NCBI GenBank assembly: GCA_001898425.1
Contig: MKTV01000032.1
Span: 74,712-138,711, forward strand
Source: Rhodospirillales bacterium 69-11
Lineage (GTDB): Bacteria; Pseudomonadota; Alphaproteobacteria; Acetobacterales; Acetobacteraceae
Length of the DNA stretch: 64,000 nucleotides
Direction of reading: 5' to 3'
Position numbers and translations under genes: made by a program
Part shown: positions 19,042 through 27,586 of the stretch, piece after piece
Layout: each line of letters begins with the position of its first letter
Position numbering within the stretch: position 1 is the first letter of the stretch
Notes under the pieces: generated by a model
The model's input: only the letters and a program-made list of their open reading frames with translations
Told to the model about the DNA's origin: nothing
Databases searched by the model: none

Positions 19042-19620
19042 ATGCCGCAGAACGGCCCCGTTACCCCCACCGGACTCAATCATCTCGTGCTGAACGTGCG
19101 CGACCTCGAGGAGTCGCACCGGTTCTGGACCGAGATCATCGGCTTCAAGCAGGTCGGGGAACTCAAGAAGTCGCCCACCCGGCCGAACCCGCCGAAGATG
19201 CGCTTCTACAGTGCCGATCATGGCGGCAAGCTCAACCACCACGACATCGCGCTGGTGGAGAACAAGGAGCTGCCCGAACCGCCCAAGGAATGGGGCATGT
19301 TCGGCATGCCGGTAGCGGTGAATCACATCGCGATCACGCTGCCGGACCGGGACGCCTGGCTGCGGCAGCTCGAATACCTTCAGCAGCGCGGCGTGAAGTT
19401 CAACCGCCGCGTCGAGCATGGCATGACGCACAGCCTCTACATCAACGACCCGAACGGCTACGGGGTCGAGCTGCTGTACGAACTGCCGCGGGACGTGTGG
19501 GAAGGCGACATCGATGCGGCCCTGAACTACGCGGTTGCCCGCCCGACCGAGGGCGATGCCGCGCTGCACGACGACCAGGATGTGCCGGTGTTCCGCGCCG
19601 GCCAGCCGGCCACCGCCTGA
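19042..19620 (+). CDS. VOC-family protein (glyoxalase/extradiol-dioxygenase fold)
   Basis: 192-residue protein of the vicinal-oxygen-chelate superfamily, first gene of a four-gene catabolic operon. Two beta-alpha-beta-beta-beta halves are visible, beginning at GLNHLVLNVRD and AVNHIAITLPD. Candidate metal ligands are those two His, His in the GGKLNHHDIAL strand and the Glu in YGVELLYELPRD. That layout is typical of type I extradiol dioxygenases and 2,3-dihydroxybiphenyl-dioxygenase-like enzymes. The ATG at 19042 has ggagg 8 nt upstream. An AT-rich stretch (19003-19026) just before it probably contains the operon promoter. Confidence 0.9.
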   Translation: MPQNGPVTPTGLNHLVLNVRDLEESHRFWTEIIGFKQVGELKKSPTRPNPPKMRFYSADHGGKLNHHDIALVENKELPEPPKEWGMFGMPVAVNHIAITLPDRDAWLRQLEYLQQRGVKFNRRVEHGMTHSLYINDPNGYGVELLYELPRDVWEGDIDAALNYAVARPTEGDAALHDDQDVPVFRAGQPATA

Positions 19621-19631
19621 AGCCCGGCACG

Positions 19632-20018
19632 ATGACCAGACGCCAGAGCATCAACGGCAGCCGCGCACGCCACGAGAACCCGATCCCGAACGCAAGCCGG
19701 ATCGGGAATCTCGTGATGTCGACCGTGATCGGCGGCGCCAACCCCGGCACGCGCGAGCTGCCCCCCACGCTGGAGGCACAGGTCGCGAACGTGTTCGCCT
19801 ACATCCGTCACGACGTGGAGGCGGCGGGCGGCAGCGTCGACGACATCATCAAGATCACCTTCTGGGTGAAGGACCCGGCGAAGCAGCGGGCCGCGCTGAA
19901 CGAGGAATGGGTGAAGATGTTCCCTGACCCGGATGCGCGGCCGGCCCGCCACACGCTGACCTTGCCGGCGGACAGCCGCGCCCTGGTGCAGGCCGACTTC
20001 ACCGCCGTCCTAGGCTGA
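19632..20018 (+). CDS. RidA-family protein (YjgF/YER057c/UK114)
   Basis: 128-residue RidA-type protein, a family of imine/enamine deaminases or ring-opening amidohydrolases in catabolic operons. It shows the NPIPNASRIGNLVMSTVIGG strand, the VANVFAYIRHDVEAAGGSVDDIIKITFWV helix-strand unit and a C-terminal ADSRALVQADFTAVLG with the expected Arg. The start at 19632 lies 11 nt after the VOC stop and its ribosome site is weak, suggesting translational coupling. Given the neighbours, a role in degrading an N-containing aromatic or heterocycle is plausible but inferred. Confidence 0.9.
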   Translation: MTRRQSINGSRARHENPIPNASRIGNLVMSTVIGGANPGTRELPPTLEAQVANVFAYIRHDVEAAGGSVDDIIKITFWVKDPAKQRAALNEEWVKMFPDPDARPARHTLTLPADSRALVQADFTAVLG

Positions 20019-20069
20019 CCGGACCGCCCGATGCCGGAGGCCGTTTCGCCTGACCTGGGGGTGCAGAGC

Positions 20070-22397
20070 ATGAAGTTCGGCGTTGGCCAGCCCGTGCGGC
20101 GGTTCGAGGACGTGCGCCTGCTGACCGGCAAGGGGCGTTATCAGGACGATCGCGTCCTGCCCTTCGAGCTCTGGACGGTCTTCGTGCGTTCTCCCCACGC
20201 GCATGCGCGGATCGTTTCCGTCGATACGACCACGGCGGCGCGCGCGCCGGGCGTCCGCGCGGTCTACACGGGCACCGACTACGCCGCCGACGGGTTGGGG
20301 ATGCCCAAGGCCAACATGCCACGCAAGAAGCGTGACGGATCGCCGATGTTCGCGCCGCAGCGCCCGGCGCTCGTCACCGACCGCGCGCGTTATGTCGGCG
20401 ATCCCGTCGCGATGGTGGTCGCCGATACGCTCGCCCAGGCGAAGGACGCGGCAGAGCTCGTGCAGGTCGCGTACGAGGCATTGCCGGCCGTCACCGACGT
20501 CAGCGCCGCTGCACGCCCCGACGCGCCGCTGGTGTGGGACGAGAACCCCGACAACATCTCCCACACCACCGAACGGGGTGACCGCGCGGCAACCGACGCG
20601 GCCTTCGCTGCCGCGGCCTATGTCGTGCGGCGTCGCTACGTCGTCACCCGCGTGCACGCGCAGTACATGGAGCCGCGCGGCGCGATCGGGACCTATGACC
20701 CGGGCGAGGATCGCTACACGCTCTACGCCGACGTGAACTACCCGCACCGCGTGCGCAACATGCTCGCCAACAACGTCTTCCGGGTACCCGAGAGCAAGGT
20801 GCGCGTGCTGGTGGAGGATGTCGGCGGCGGGTTCGGCATCAAGGGCTGGCAATATGTCGACCACCGGCTGGTGCTCTGGGCCGCGAAGAAGCTGGGCAGG
20901 CCGGTGAAGTGGCGCTGCGAGCGCTCCGAGGCGGTGCTGGCCGACGAGCACGGCCGCGACAACGTGGGCGAGATCGCGCTCGCTCTGGATGCGAATGGCA
21001 GGATCCTCGGCCTGCGCCTGCACATGCTGGCCAGCATCGGCGCCTACGTCGCCTCCGACCGGCAGTTGCTGACGCCGTTCGGGCAGATCCAGACCGTGAC
21101 CGGCGTCTACGACATCCAGGCCGCGCACGTCACGATCGACGCGGTGCTGTCCAACACCAATCCGACCGCGCCGTATCGGGGCGCCGGGCGGCCGGAAGCG
21201 ATCTACCTGATCGAGCGCGCCATCGAGGCCGCCGCCCAGGAACTCGGCATCGACGCGATCGAGCTGCGCCGCCGCAACCTCATTCCCGCCTCCGCCCTCC
21301 CCTACAAGGCGCCGCTCGGGCCCTATTACGATTCCGGCGACTTCGCGAAGAACATGGACCTGGCCATCGAGGCCGCGGACCTGCCCGGCTACCCGGCGCG
21401 CGCCGACGCCGCCCGCGCGGGCGGCAAGCTGCGGGGGATCGCCGTGGTGAACGCGATCGAGCAGGCCGCCGGCCCCGTCCCCGAATATGCCGAGATCCGC
21501 TTCAATCCCAGCGGCACGGCCATCATGCTGATGGGCACGAAGACGCATGGTCAGGGACACGAGACGTCCTTCAAGCAGATCCTGCACGAGAAACTCGGCA
21601 TCGCACCGTCCGACGTGCAGTTCATCGACGGCGACACCGACCGCGTCGCGTTCGGCATGGGGTCCAACGGCTCACGCTCGATGGTCACCGGCGGCTCCGC
21701 GCTCACGCTCGCGGCGGAAAAGATCATCGCCAAGGGCAAGCAGATCGCGGCCCACCTGCTGGAAGCCGCGGTGGCCGACATCACCTTTGCGGATGCCCGG
21801 TTCAGCGTCGCCGGAACCGACCGGTCGGTGACGCTGAAGCAGGTCGCGGTCGCCGCCTTCCAACCCGCGCGCCTGCCGCCCGGCCTGGAAGCGGGGCTGT
21901 ACGAGAACGCCACCTATACGCCGGCGCGCGATACGTTCCCGAACGGCTGCCACGTGGCCGAGGTGGAGGTCGATCCGGACACCGGCGTGGTCGCCCTGCA
22001 ATCCTATCTCGTGGTGGACGACGTCGGGACGGTGATCAATCCGCTGACGCTCGCGGGGCAGATCCACGGCGGCGTGGCGCAGGGGGCGGGCCAGATCCTG
22101 ATGGAGCAGGTCGCCTACGAGGCCGGATCCGGCCAGTTGTTGAGCGCCAGCTTCATGGACTACGCGATGCCGCGTGCCGACACGATGTGCCCCATCCGGA
22201 TCCTCGGCAACCCGCACCCCACTCCCAGCAATCCGCTCGGCGTGAAGGGCGCGGGGGAAGCCGGCTGCGTCGGCGCCCTGCCCGCGGTGATGATCGCCAT
22301 CATGAATGCGCTCGCGCCGCTCGGGGTGACGGAGCTCGACATGCCCGCCAGCCCGGAACGCGTCTGGCGGGCCATCCAGGCCGCGCGCGCAGCCTGA
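20070..22397 (+). CDS. Xanthine dehydrogenase family molybdopterin-binding large subunit
   Basis: 775-residue molybdenum hydroxylase large subunit (CoxL/XdhB-like), which hydroxylates carbon next to heteroatoms. The start MKFGVGQPVRRFEDVRLLTG is typical of the family and has gggggt upstream; ATG 20031 would add 13 unconserved residues. Cofactor-binding blocks are DVGGGFGIKG and APYRGAGRPEA, and the catalytic Glu is in KGAGEAGCVGA. There is no CO-dehydrogenase AYXCSFR motif. The [2Fe-2S] and FAD subunits normally needed for electron transfer are not encoded next to it, so it must use partners from elsewhere or an unusual acceptor. Confidence 0.93.
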   Translation: MKFGVGQPVRRFEDVRLLTGKGRYQDDRVLPFELWTVFVRSPHAHARIVSVDTTTAARAPGVRAVYTGTDYAADGLGMPKANMPRKKRDGSPMFAPQRPALVTDRARYVGDPVAMVVADTLAQAKDAAELVQVAYEALPAVTDVSAAARPDAPLVWDENPDNISHTTERGDRAATDAAFAAAAYVVRRRYVVTRVHAQYMEPRGAIGTYDPGEDRYTLYADVNYPHRVRNMLANNVFRVPESKVRVLVEDVGGGFGIKGWQYVDHRLVLWAAKKLGRPVKWRCERSEAVLADEHGRDNVGEIALALDANGRILGLRLHMLASIGAYVASDRQLLTPFGQIQTVTGVYDIQAAHVTIDAVLSNTNPTAPYRGAGRPEAIYLIERAIEAAAQELGIDAIELRRRNLIPASALPYKAPLGPYYDSGDFAKNMDLAIEAADLPGYPARADAARAGGKLRGIAVVNAIEQAAGPVPEYAEIRFNPSGTAIMLMGTKTHGQGHETSFKQILHEKLGIAPSDVQFIDGDTDRVAFGMGSNGSRSMVTGGSALTLAAEKIIAKGKQIAAHLLEAAVADITFADARFSVAGTDRSVTLKQVAVAAFQPARLPPGLEAGLYENATYTPARDTFPNGCHVAEVEVDPDTGVVALQSYLVVDDVGTVINPLTLAGQIHGGVAQGAGQILMEQVAYEAGSGQLLSASFMDYAMPRADTMCPIRILGNPHPTPSNPLGVKGAGEAGCVGALPAVMIAIMNALAPLGVTELDMPASPERVWRAIQAARAA

Positions 22398-22483
22398 CGG
22401 CGGTCGGACCCCGACACGTCCTCGGCCGCTCGACCATGCCTGGCGGCATCACGCCGCCGTCCACAGCCAGCAGGAGACGAGGG

Positions 22484-23188
22484 ATGCCCGAACTGTCCGA
22501 GAAGACCCGCGAGGCGCTGCTCACCGTCCCGACGTCGAACCTGACCGGCGCGCTGCTGAAGCGCGGGCTGCGCAACATGTTCCTGCAGGACGTCTCCCCG
22601 CTGCGGGTCGACCAGCCGCGCCTGCTGGGCTTCGCCTTCACCATGCGGTTCATCCCCGCGCGCGAGGACAAGGGACGCAGCAACATCCAGCCGCGCGCGA
22701 TGGAGGAGTGCCCGCCGGGCCATGTCCTGGTGATCGATAGCCGCGGCGACGCGCGTGCGGCGTCGGCGGGTGACCTGTATATCGGCCGGCTGAAGGCGCG
22801 CGGCTGCGCCGGCATCGTCACCGACGGCGGCTTCCGCGATTCCGAGGGTATCCTGAAGACCGGGCTGCCGGTCTACCAGCGACGCCCGACATCCCCGCCC
22901 AGCCCGATCGTCCATCTGCCGATCGACCTGAACCTGCCGATCGCCTGCGGCGGGGTGGGCGTGTTCCCGGGCGACGTCGTCGTGGGCGACGTGGACGGGG
23001 TGGTGGTGATCCCGGCCGAACTCGTGGACGAGGTCGCGGCGGAAGCCGCTGCCGCCACGCTCTATGACACGTTCGCGGAGGAGGAGGTGGCGCGCGGGCG
23101 CCCGCTCACCGGCCTGTTTCCGGTCGCCGACGAGACGGCGAAACGGGACTTCGCCGCGTGGAAGATGACGCGCGGCATCGCCGATTGA
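22484..23188 (+). CDS. RraA-like / HMG aldolase-family protein
   Basis: 234-residue protein of the RraA/4-hydroxy-4-methyl-2-oxoglutarate aldolase fold, last gene of the catabolic operon. The family block DGGFRDSEGI with the conserved G-G-x-R-D is present, plus SAGDLYIGRLKARGCAGIVTD before it and VVVGDVDGVVVIP after it. The ATG at 22484 has caggag 8 nt upstream. Because true RraA regulators are about 160 residues, this longer form with a C-terminal helix is more likely a metal-dependent aldolase or decarboxylase acting late in a ring-cleavage pathway. That assignment is family-based inference. Confidence 0.9.
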   Translation: MPELSEKTREALLTVPTSNLTGALLKRGLRNMFLQDVSPLRVDQPRLLGFAFTMRFIPAREDKGRSNIQPRAMEECPPGHVLVIDSRGDARAASAGDLYIGRLKARGCAGIVTDGGFRDSEGILKTGLPVYQRRPTSPPSPIVHLPIDLNLPIACGGVGVFPGDVVVGDVDGVVVIPAELVDEVAAEAAAATLYDTFAEEEVARGRPLTGLFPVADETAKRDFAAWKMTRGIAD

Positions 23189-23326
23189 GGCCACGAGCGC
23201 GTGGACCGGTCGGAACGCCGGCCCACGGCTCAACCGCGCATCCAAGTGTCCGCGCCACCGCCCTGGAGGGGACGGGACGCGGACACCTGCTTTGACGGGC
23301 GGCGTGCGATCCGCCCGCGGGCAGCC

Positions 23327-23554
23327 TCAGACGTCGCTCGCTTCGTCGCCCTCGAGCGTGAAGCCGACCTTCATCGTCACCTGGTAGTGGCGGATCTCGC
23401 CGTCGTGGATCTCGCCCCGCATCTGCGTCACCTCGAACCACCGCAAATGCCGCATCGTGGCGGATGCGCGCGTGATCGCGTTCTCGATCGCGTCCGCGTG
23501 GCTGATCTCCGACGATCCGGCGAGTTCGATGATACGGTAGGTATGATTGCTCAT
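23327..23554 (-). CDS. Dodecin family flavin-binding protein
   Basis: 75-residue dodecin, a small protein that assembles into a hollow dodecamer storing or buffering FMN/riboflavin. Its hallmark features are TYRIIELAGSSE at the N-terminus, the stacking tryptophan W39 in MRHLRWFEVTQMRGEI, and the HYQVTMKVGFTLE strand. The ATG at 23554 has ggagag 11 nt upstream; a longer open frame upstream is not conserved-looking. It converges on the RraA-like gene; a gggcgg/ccgccc hairpin at 23297-23316 lies between the two stops. Confidence 0.94.
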   Translation of the reverse strand: MSNHTYRIIELAGSSEISHADAIENAITRASATMRHLRWFEVTQMRGEIHDGEIRHYQVTMKVGFTLEGDEASDV

Positions 23555-23837
23555 GGTGTGACTGTTCTCTCCGAAGCTCCGCACCACGAACGCACGGACC
23601 TCCGAACGGATCGCCATCGGCGCGACGATGTGTTCTGCATCCAGGCCGCACCTACTCGGGAAAATCCGCAGTCGAGCACCGTCCCGCATCGTGAGATTGG
23701 TCGAGCGGCATGGGAGGACCGGGAGCCGATCTCGTGACCGCACCCTGCTCCAGGCGCATGAAACGGCTTCCATGCGCGCAAGAGGGGCAAAAGGGAGGCT
23801 GACAAGCGCCTCGCGCAACGCTTAAGCTCCTGGCCGG

Positions 23838-24776
23838 ATGCTGCGCGCCCTCACCCGCCCTCTGCTTCTAGGCCTGCTCCTCGCCCTGGGCGCGTGCGGT
23901 CGTGAACGCGTCGCGGACTGCTCGCTCGTGAAAGTGACCGCCCTCCCGCTGCGCATGGAGAACGGCCTGCCGCTGGTCCGCGTGGTGGTGAATGGCACGC
24001 CCACCTGGTTCATCGCCGATAGCGGCGCGGCGCGCAGTGTCCTGACCGAGTCCGCCCGGACACGCCTCGGGCTGCCGGAGGATCAAGGCCATCTCACCCA
24101 GACGATCGGCGTGGGCGGCGCGACCACGGCCTGGGACGCCCGGATCGACAGCCTCGTCATCGGTGGGGTGCGCTTCCCCGTGGAACGGATGGCGGTCGGT
24201 CGCTTCACCATCGGCCACGACCCTGCCACCGCGCCTGCCGGCCTGCTCGGGGCCGACATCCTGCTCGCCTTCGATCTCGACATCGATCTCGGGAAACGGA
24301 CGCTGACCCTCTATCGCGCCCGGATGTGTCCCGACGGCCAGCCCCCTTGGCAGGAAGCCGCGGTGGCAATCCCCGGTGTGGCGCGGGAGAACGACAGGCT
24401 GGTCCTGCCCGTGCTGCTCGATGGCGCGGAGGGCATGGCCCTGCTCGATACCGGCGCACAGGACAGCGTCGTCGGGTCCCGCATGGCGGAGCGCATGGGT
24501 CTCACCCCGGACGCGACCGCGCAGGATCCGATCGTGGGCCAGCATGGCGCCGGCCCGGCACCGGTGGAGGGACGCCGCCACCGCTTCGCGCGACTCGCTG
24601 TCGGGCCGACCGTCATGCACGAGCCGGAGCTCACGATCCTCCCGAGCGACGGGGCCATCGGGGATGGCGTGCTGGGGCAGGACTTCATGAAGGGCCGCCG
24701 CCTCTGGGTGTCCTTCGCTTCCAAGCAGGTGTTCATCGCGGCGCCGCATACCGAGACGCTCGTCGCCGCGCGCTGA
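23838..24776 (+). CDS. Lipoprotein with duplicated retropepsin-like aspartic protease domains
   Basis: 312-residue predicted lipoprotein: a hydrophobic signal with lipobox LGAC, Cys at about residue 16. Two retropepsin-like units follow, each with the catalytic-type motif: FIADSGAARSVLTESARTRLGL near residue 55 and MALLDTGAQDSVVGSRMAERMGL near residue 200. Bacterial single-domain retropepsins dimerise; two motifs in one chain, as in eukaryotic pepsins, could form an intramolecular active site. It would act at the envelope. Substrate and activity are untested, and some relatives may be inactive. No operon partner is evident. Confidence 0.85.
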   Translation: MLRALTRPLLLGLLLALGACGRERVADCSLVKVTALPLRMENGLPLVRVVVNGTPTWFIADSGAARSVLTESARTRLGLPEDQGHLTQTIGVGGATTAWDARIDSLVIGGVRFPVERMAVGRFTIGHDPATAPAGLLGADILLAFDLDIDLGKRTLTLYRARMCPDGQPPWQEAAVAIPGVARENDRLVLPVLLDGAEGMALLDTGAQDSVVGSRMAERMGLTPDATAQDPIVGQHGAGPAPVEGRRHRFARLAVGPTVMHEPELTILPSDGAIGDGVLGQDFMKGRRLWVSFASKQVFIAAPHTETLVAAR

Positions 24777-24950
24777 TGCGGCGCCGTAGAGACGGGCGCC
24801 CGGTTGGACCGAGTCCGCTCGGCCGAAGCGGGCGGCGGAATTGGCATTTTGCCGCCGTCCTCGAGCGATACCGAAATGGTGGGGCGTTGGCGCGCCGCTC
24901 AGAAGCCTGGGCAGCCTTAGCTGCTCAGGGCCCGTGAGTAGCTGTACCGC

Positions 24951-25379
24951 TTAGGCCGGTGAGCAGCAGTAGGAGAGCAGCGCGAGCAACGCTGTCGGAT
25001 CGTCCTCCTCCCCGGAACAGACTTGCTCCGTCTGGGCCAGGGTCACGTTCCGGTCCAGGGTCGGATCGACGAACAACGCGGTCCACCGTGCAAAGGCGCG
25101 ACGTCGCACCGACTCTCGCTGGATGACGGTGACCCGTTCGTGCCGCGGATCGTGGCTGATCTCGTGAAAGACGGCATCGACGTCCTCGCGCCGGCCTTCG
25201 AGCACCTGCGCGAATCGCTCTCCGTCATACAGCAGCGCACCTGTGATCCGCCGCCGGCTATTGTTCCGGGCCGCCTGCCCGACCAGCGCCTGCAGCGCGG
25301 CGAGCGGTGCGAACGGATCGCTCACCAACCGGCCATCGCTGAAGTAGATCAGACGGAAGAGATCTTCCGAGTCGGCCAT
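24951..25379 (-). CDS. BLUF-domain blue-light photoreceptor
   Basis: 142-residue protein consisting of one BLUF domain plus a short C-terminal helix. It should bind FAD and sense blue light. The key photocycle residues are present: Y12 in RLIYFSDG, N40 in RNNSRRRITG, Q58 in FAQVLEG and a Trp in AFARWTALF. The N40-Q58 spacing equals that of AppA, while the loop between Y12 and N40 is about four residues longer. No output domain is attached, so it probably acts by protein contact, as other short BLUF proteins do. An exact FNR/FixK-type box lies 151 bp upstream. Confidence 0.93.
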   Translation of the reverse strand: MADSEDLFRLIYFSDGRLVSDPFAPLAALQALVGQAARNNSRRRITGALLYDGERFAQVLEGRREDVDAVFHEISHDPRHERVTVIQRESVRRRAFARWTALFVDPTLDRNVTLAQTEQVCSGEEDDPTALLALLSYCCSPA

Positions 25380-25982
25380 GTCACAGGTACCAGCCTGATG
25401 GGGCGTGCGATCGAACGCGCTTGTCGAACGTCGGGACTGACGGATGCGGCGGGACGTTACCGGTCGCCGGTGGCATGCCCGACGTCCTGCCACCGCCATG
25501 TTCATTGCGGCCGGACCGGCGCGTCGGCATTGATGCAGATCAAGCACCTCCCCCATTCATGCCGGGCTCCCGTTCTTGTGTCTGCCTCCCATTCGGAATG
25601 GGATCAGATCGAGTGTTGTCAAGATCGGCTCTTGTTCTTCCCTCCTGCGTTTCCTCGCCCAGAGCGGCGGGCGACGCTGATGTCGGCGAACCCGCGGGCG
25701 GCTGCGGATTCTCGGACGAGACGCCGGAAAGCGCTCCGGGTCTAACCGTTATTAGGCGTTAACGGATCGGCAGACTTGCAACAGTTGCAGCTTTTCAGTG
25801 AAGCCTGCACACGCGGCCGTGATTTCGTGATTGCGCCCGCCGCCAAATATGGCGCAAACAAGGCACGGCGATCGCACGACTCCGGTTCGGGGTGGATCGC
25901 CACTCTCACCTTTACGACGAGACCCGCGGCACGACCCGTTCGTGCAGCATTGCCGGTTCGCGCCACTGCCAGGGAGTCAAGG
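25380..25982. other. 603-bp intergenic region between a BLUF gene and a small ORF
   Basis: Lies between the divergent BLUF gene and a 58-codon ORF. It contains an FNR/FixK-type box (25530-25543), a ccgtta/taacgg inverted repeat (25746-25765) and the near-perfect palindrome tgcaacagttgca (25777-25789). No reading frame in it looks like a gene to me. It may hold two promoters and possibly a small RNA. Confidence 0.5.
25530..25543. promoter_or_regulatory. FNR/FixK-type binding site
   Basis: TTGAT-gcag-ATCAA matches the FNR/FixK half-site consensus exactly on both arms. It is 151 bp upstream of the BLUF start codon and 440 bp upstream of the small ORF on the other strand, so the BLUF gene is the likelier target. 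Chance occurrence of one such 10-base match in 64 kb is low but not negligible. Confidence 0.5.
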
Positions 25983-26159
25983 ATGTCTCACGTCACGCCG
26001 CTTGCCGTCGAAGAACACGTCCATGGCGACACCGTGTGGGTGGCGCTGCGTGCCCGCGGGGCCGACTGGTCCTGGCTGACCCCTGCGGAAGCGGTCCATC
26101 TCGCGCGCCAATGGCTCGCGCAATACGAACAGCCGGGGCGCGCCGTGGCCGGTGATTGA
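25983..26159 (+). CDS. Small uncharacterised protein (58 aa)
   Basis: 58-residue hydrophilic protein starting MSHVTPLAVEEHVHGDTVWV, with an aromatic stretch DWSWLTP and an amphipathic helix HLARQWLAQYEQ. The ribosome site ggag is 8 nt before the ATG. I do not recognise a family. The compact strand-turn-helix look and the clear ribosome site make it a credible gene. It is followed by a REP-like palindrome at 26175 and converges on an aminotransferase gene. Confidence 0.6.
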   Translation: MSHVTPLAVEEHVHGDTVWVALRARGADWSWLTPAEAVHLARQWLAQYEQPGRAVAGD

Positions 26160-26174
26160 GCCGCCTGCCCCGGC

Positions 26175-26208
26175 GGCATGCCGGCCTCGTGCCGGCCATG
26201 ACACGGGG
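26175..26208 (+). repeat. REP-like palindromic repeat, copy 1
   Basis: ggcatgccggcctcgtgccg followed by gccatgacacgggg; the ccggc/gccgg arms form a hairpin. It shares the gccatgacacggggnggg(g) end with the copy at 48028-48066. It sits between convergent genes. Confidence 0.6.
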
Positions 26209-26245
26209 CGGGGCGCGCGCTGACGATCCCGCCCCAGCGTCCGCG

Positions 26246-27421
26246 TCAGGCGTTCGATTCCGTCAGATGGCGCATTGCGGCGAGCACGCCGCCCGGCTGA
26301 TGCGGGATGCCCGCGGCCGCCAGCCCCATCTCCACCCCGGTCAGGGCGCCGGTGAGCTGGAGGACGCCCAGATCTCCCATGTGGCCGATGCGGAACACGC
26401 GGTCCTCGACCCGGCCCAGCCCGTTCCCGAGGCTCATGTCGAACCGCTCGAGGATCACGGCCCGCAGCCGGTCGGCCGAGTGCCCCTCGGGCACCCGGAT
26501 CGCGGTCACGCCGGGCGCGTAGGCCGCGGGGTCCTGGCATTGCAGGTCCAGCCCCCAGGCCGCGGCCGCGCGGCGGGTCGCCTCGGCATAGCGTTGGTGG
26601 CGGGCGTAGACCGCGTCCAACCCCTCCTCCGCCAACTGGTCCAGCGCCGCTTCCAGGGCCCATAGCAGGTTGATCGCTGGCGTGTACGGGAAGAAACCCG
26701 TCTCATTGGCACGCACCAGCGGTTCCCAGTCCCAGTAGCTGCGCCGAGCGCCACCCGCCCGCGAGACGGCGAGCGCCTTGGCCGATACCGCCGTGAAGGC
26801 GAGCCCCGGCGGCGTCATCAGCCCTTTCTGCGAGCCGGCCACCGTCACGTCCACGCGCCAGGCGTCGTGGCGGTAGTCGATGCACCCCAGCGAGGAGATC
26901 GCGTCCACCATCAGCAGCGCCGGATGACCCGCTCGGTCCATCGCGTCCCGCACCGCGGCCACGTCGGACAGGCAGCTCGTGGAGGTCTCACTGTGCACGA
27001 CGCACACGGCCTTGATCCGGTGTTCCCGGTCATCGTCTAGCACCTGCCCGATCACGGCCGGGTCCGCGCCGCGCCGCCAATCCGTCTCCAGCGCAACGGC
27101 GTCGAGACCGAAGCGCCGCGCCATCTCCTCCCAGAGATGGGCGAACTGGCCGGTGCGGCTGATCAGGATGCGGTCGCCCGGCTGCAGGGTGTTCGCGAAG
27201 GCGGCTTCCCAGGCCCCGGTTCCGGAGGACGGATAGATCCCGATCAGCCCCTCGGTCCCGAACACCGGCCGCAACTTGCCGATCACCGACAGGCCCAACC
27301 GGCCGAATTCGGGACCGCGATGGTTGATCGCGTTGCGATCCATCGCGCGCAGGACGCGGTCGGGCAGGTTCGTCGGGCCCGGCGTCTGCAGGACGTGCCG
27401 GCCAGGGGTGAAGGCGCTCAT
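26246..27421 (-). CDS. Class V PLP-dependent aminotransferase (serine-glyoxylate/alanine-glyoxylate type)
   Basis: 391-residue PLP enzyme. The Schiff-base lysine is K199 in VAGSQKGLMTPPGL, and VVHSETSTSCLSDVAAVRD is close to the block typical of serine-glyoxylate aminotransferases. Other family elements are PGPTNLPDRVLRAM near the N-terminus and the C-terminal Arg-containing RVFRIGHMGDLG. The ATG at 27421 has aaggag 8 nt upstream. It likely transfers an amino group between serine or alanine and glyoxylate or pyruvate. 2-Aminoethylphosphonate or purine-ring-derived substrates remain possible. A MetX-like hydrolase on the same strand precedes it by 165 bp. Confidence 0.92.
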   Translation of the reverse strand: MSAFTPGRHVLQTPGPTNLPDRVLRAMDRNAINHRGPEFGRLGLSVIGKLRPVFGTEGLIGIYPSSGTGAWEAAFANTLQPGDRILISRTGQFAHLWEEMARRFGLDAVALETDWRRGADPAVIGQVLDDDREHRIKAVCVVHSETSTSCLSDVAAVRDAMDRAGHPALLMVDAISSLGCIDYRHDAWRVDVTVAGSQKGLMTPPGLAFTAVSAKALAVSRAGGARRSYWDWEPLVRANETGFFPYTPAINLLWALEAALDQLAEEGLDAVYARHQRYAEATRRAAAAWGLDLQCQDPAAYAPGVTAIRVPEGHSADRLRAVILERFDMSLGNGLGRVEDRVFRIGHMGDLGVLQLTGALTGVEMGLAAAGIPHQPGGVLAAMRHLTESNA

Positions 27422-27586
27422 GGACGTTTCTCCTTGCCCGCGTGTGAAGCACGCAGCGGCCGGCCGGTGCAACAACGCCGCAACATGGCGGCATTGCACC
27501 CCGATCCCATGGGCGAGAGCCCGCGCATGTCCGCAGTTGGGCCGAGATGCACGGGGCGCGCAGCGGCCCCGTGAACCTGCGGCGGG

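Noticed and set aside
23555-23818. N-terminal extension of the dodecin frame
   Set aside because: The dodecin family begins at MSNHTYRI; the upstream part is not family-like and the ribosome site favours 23554.
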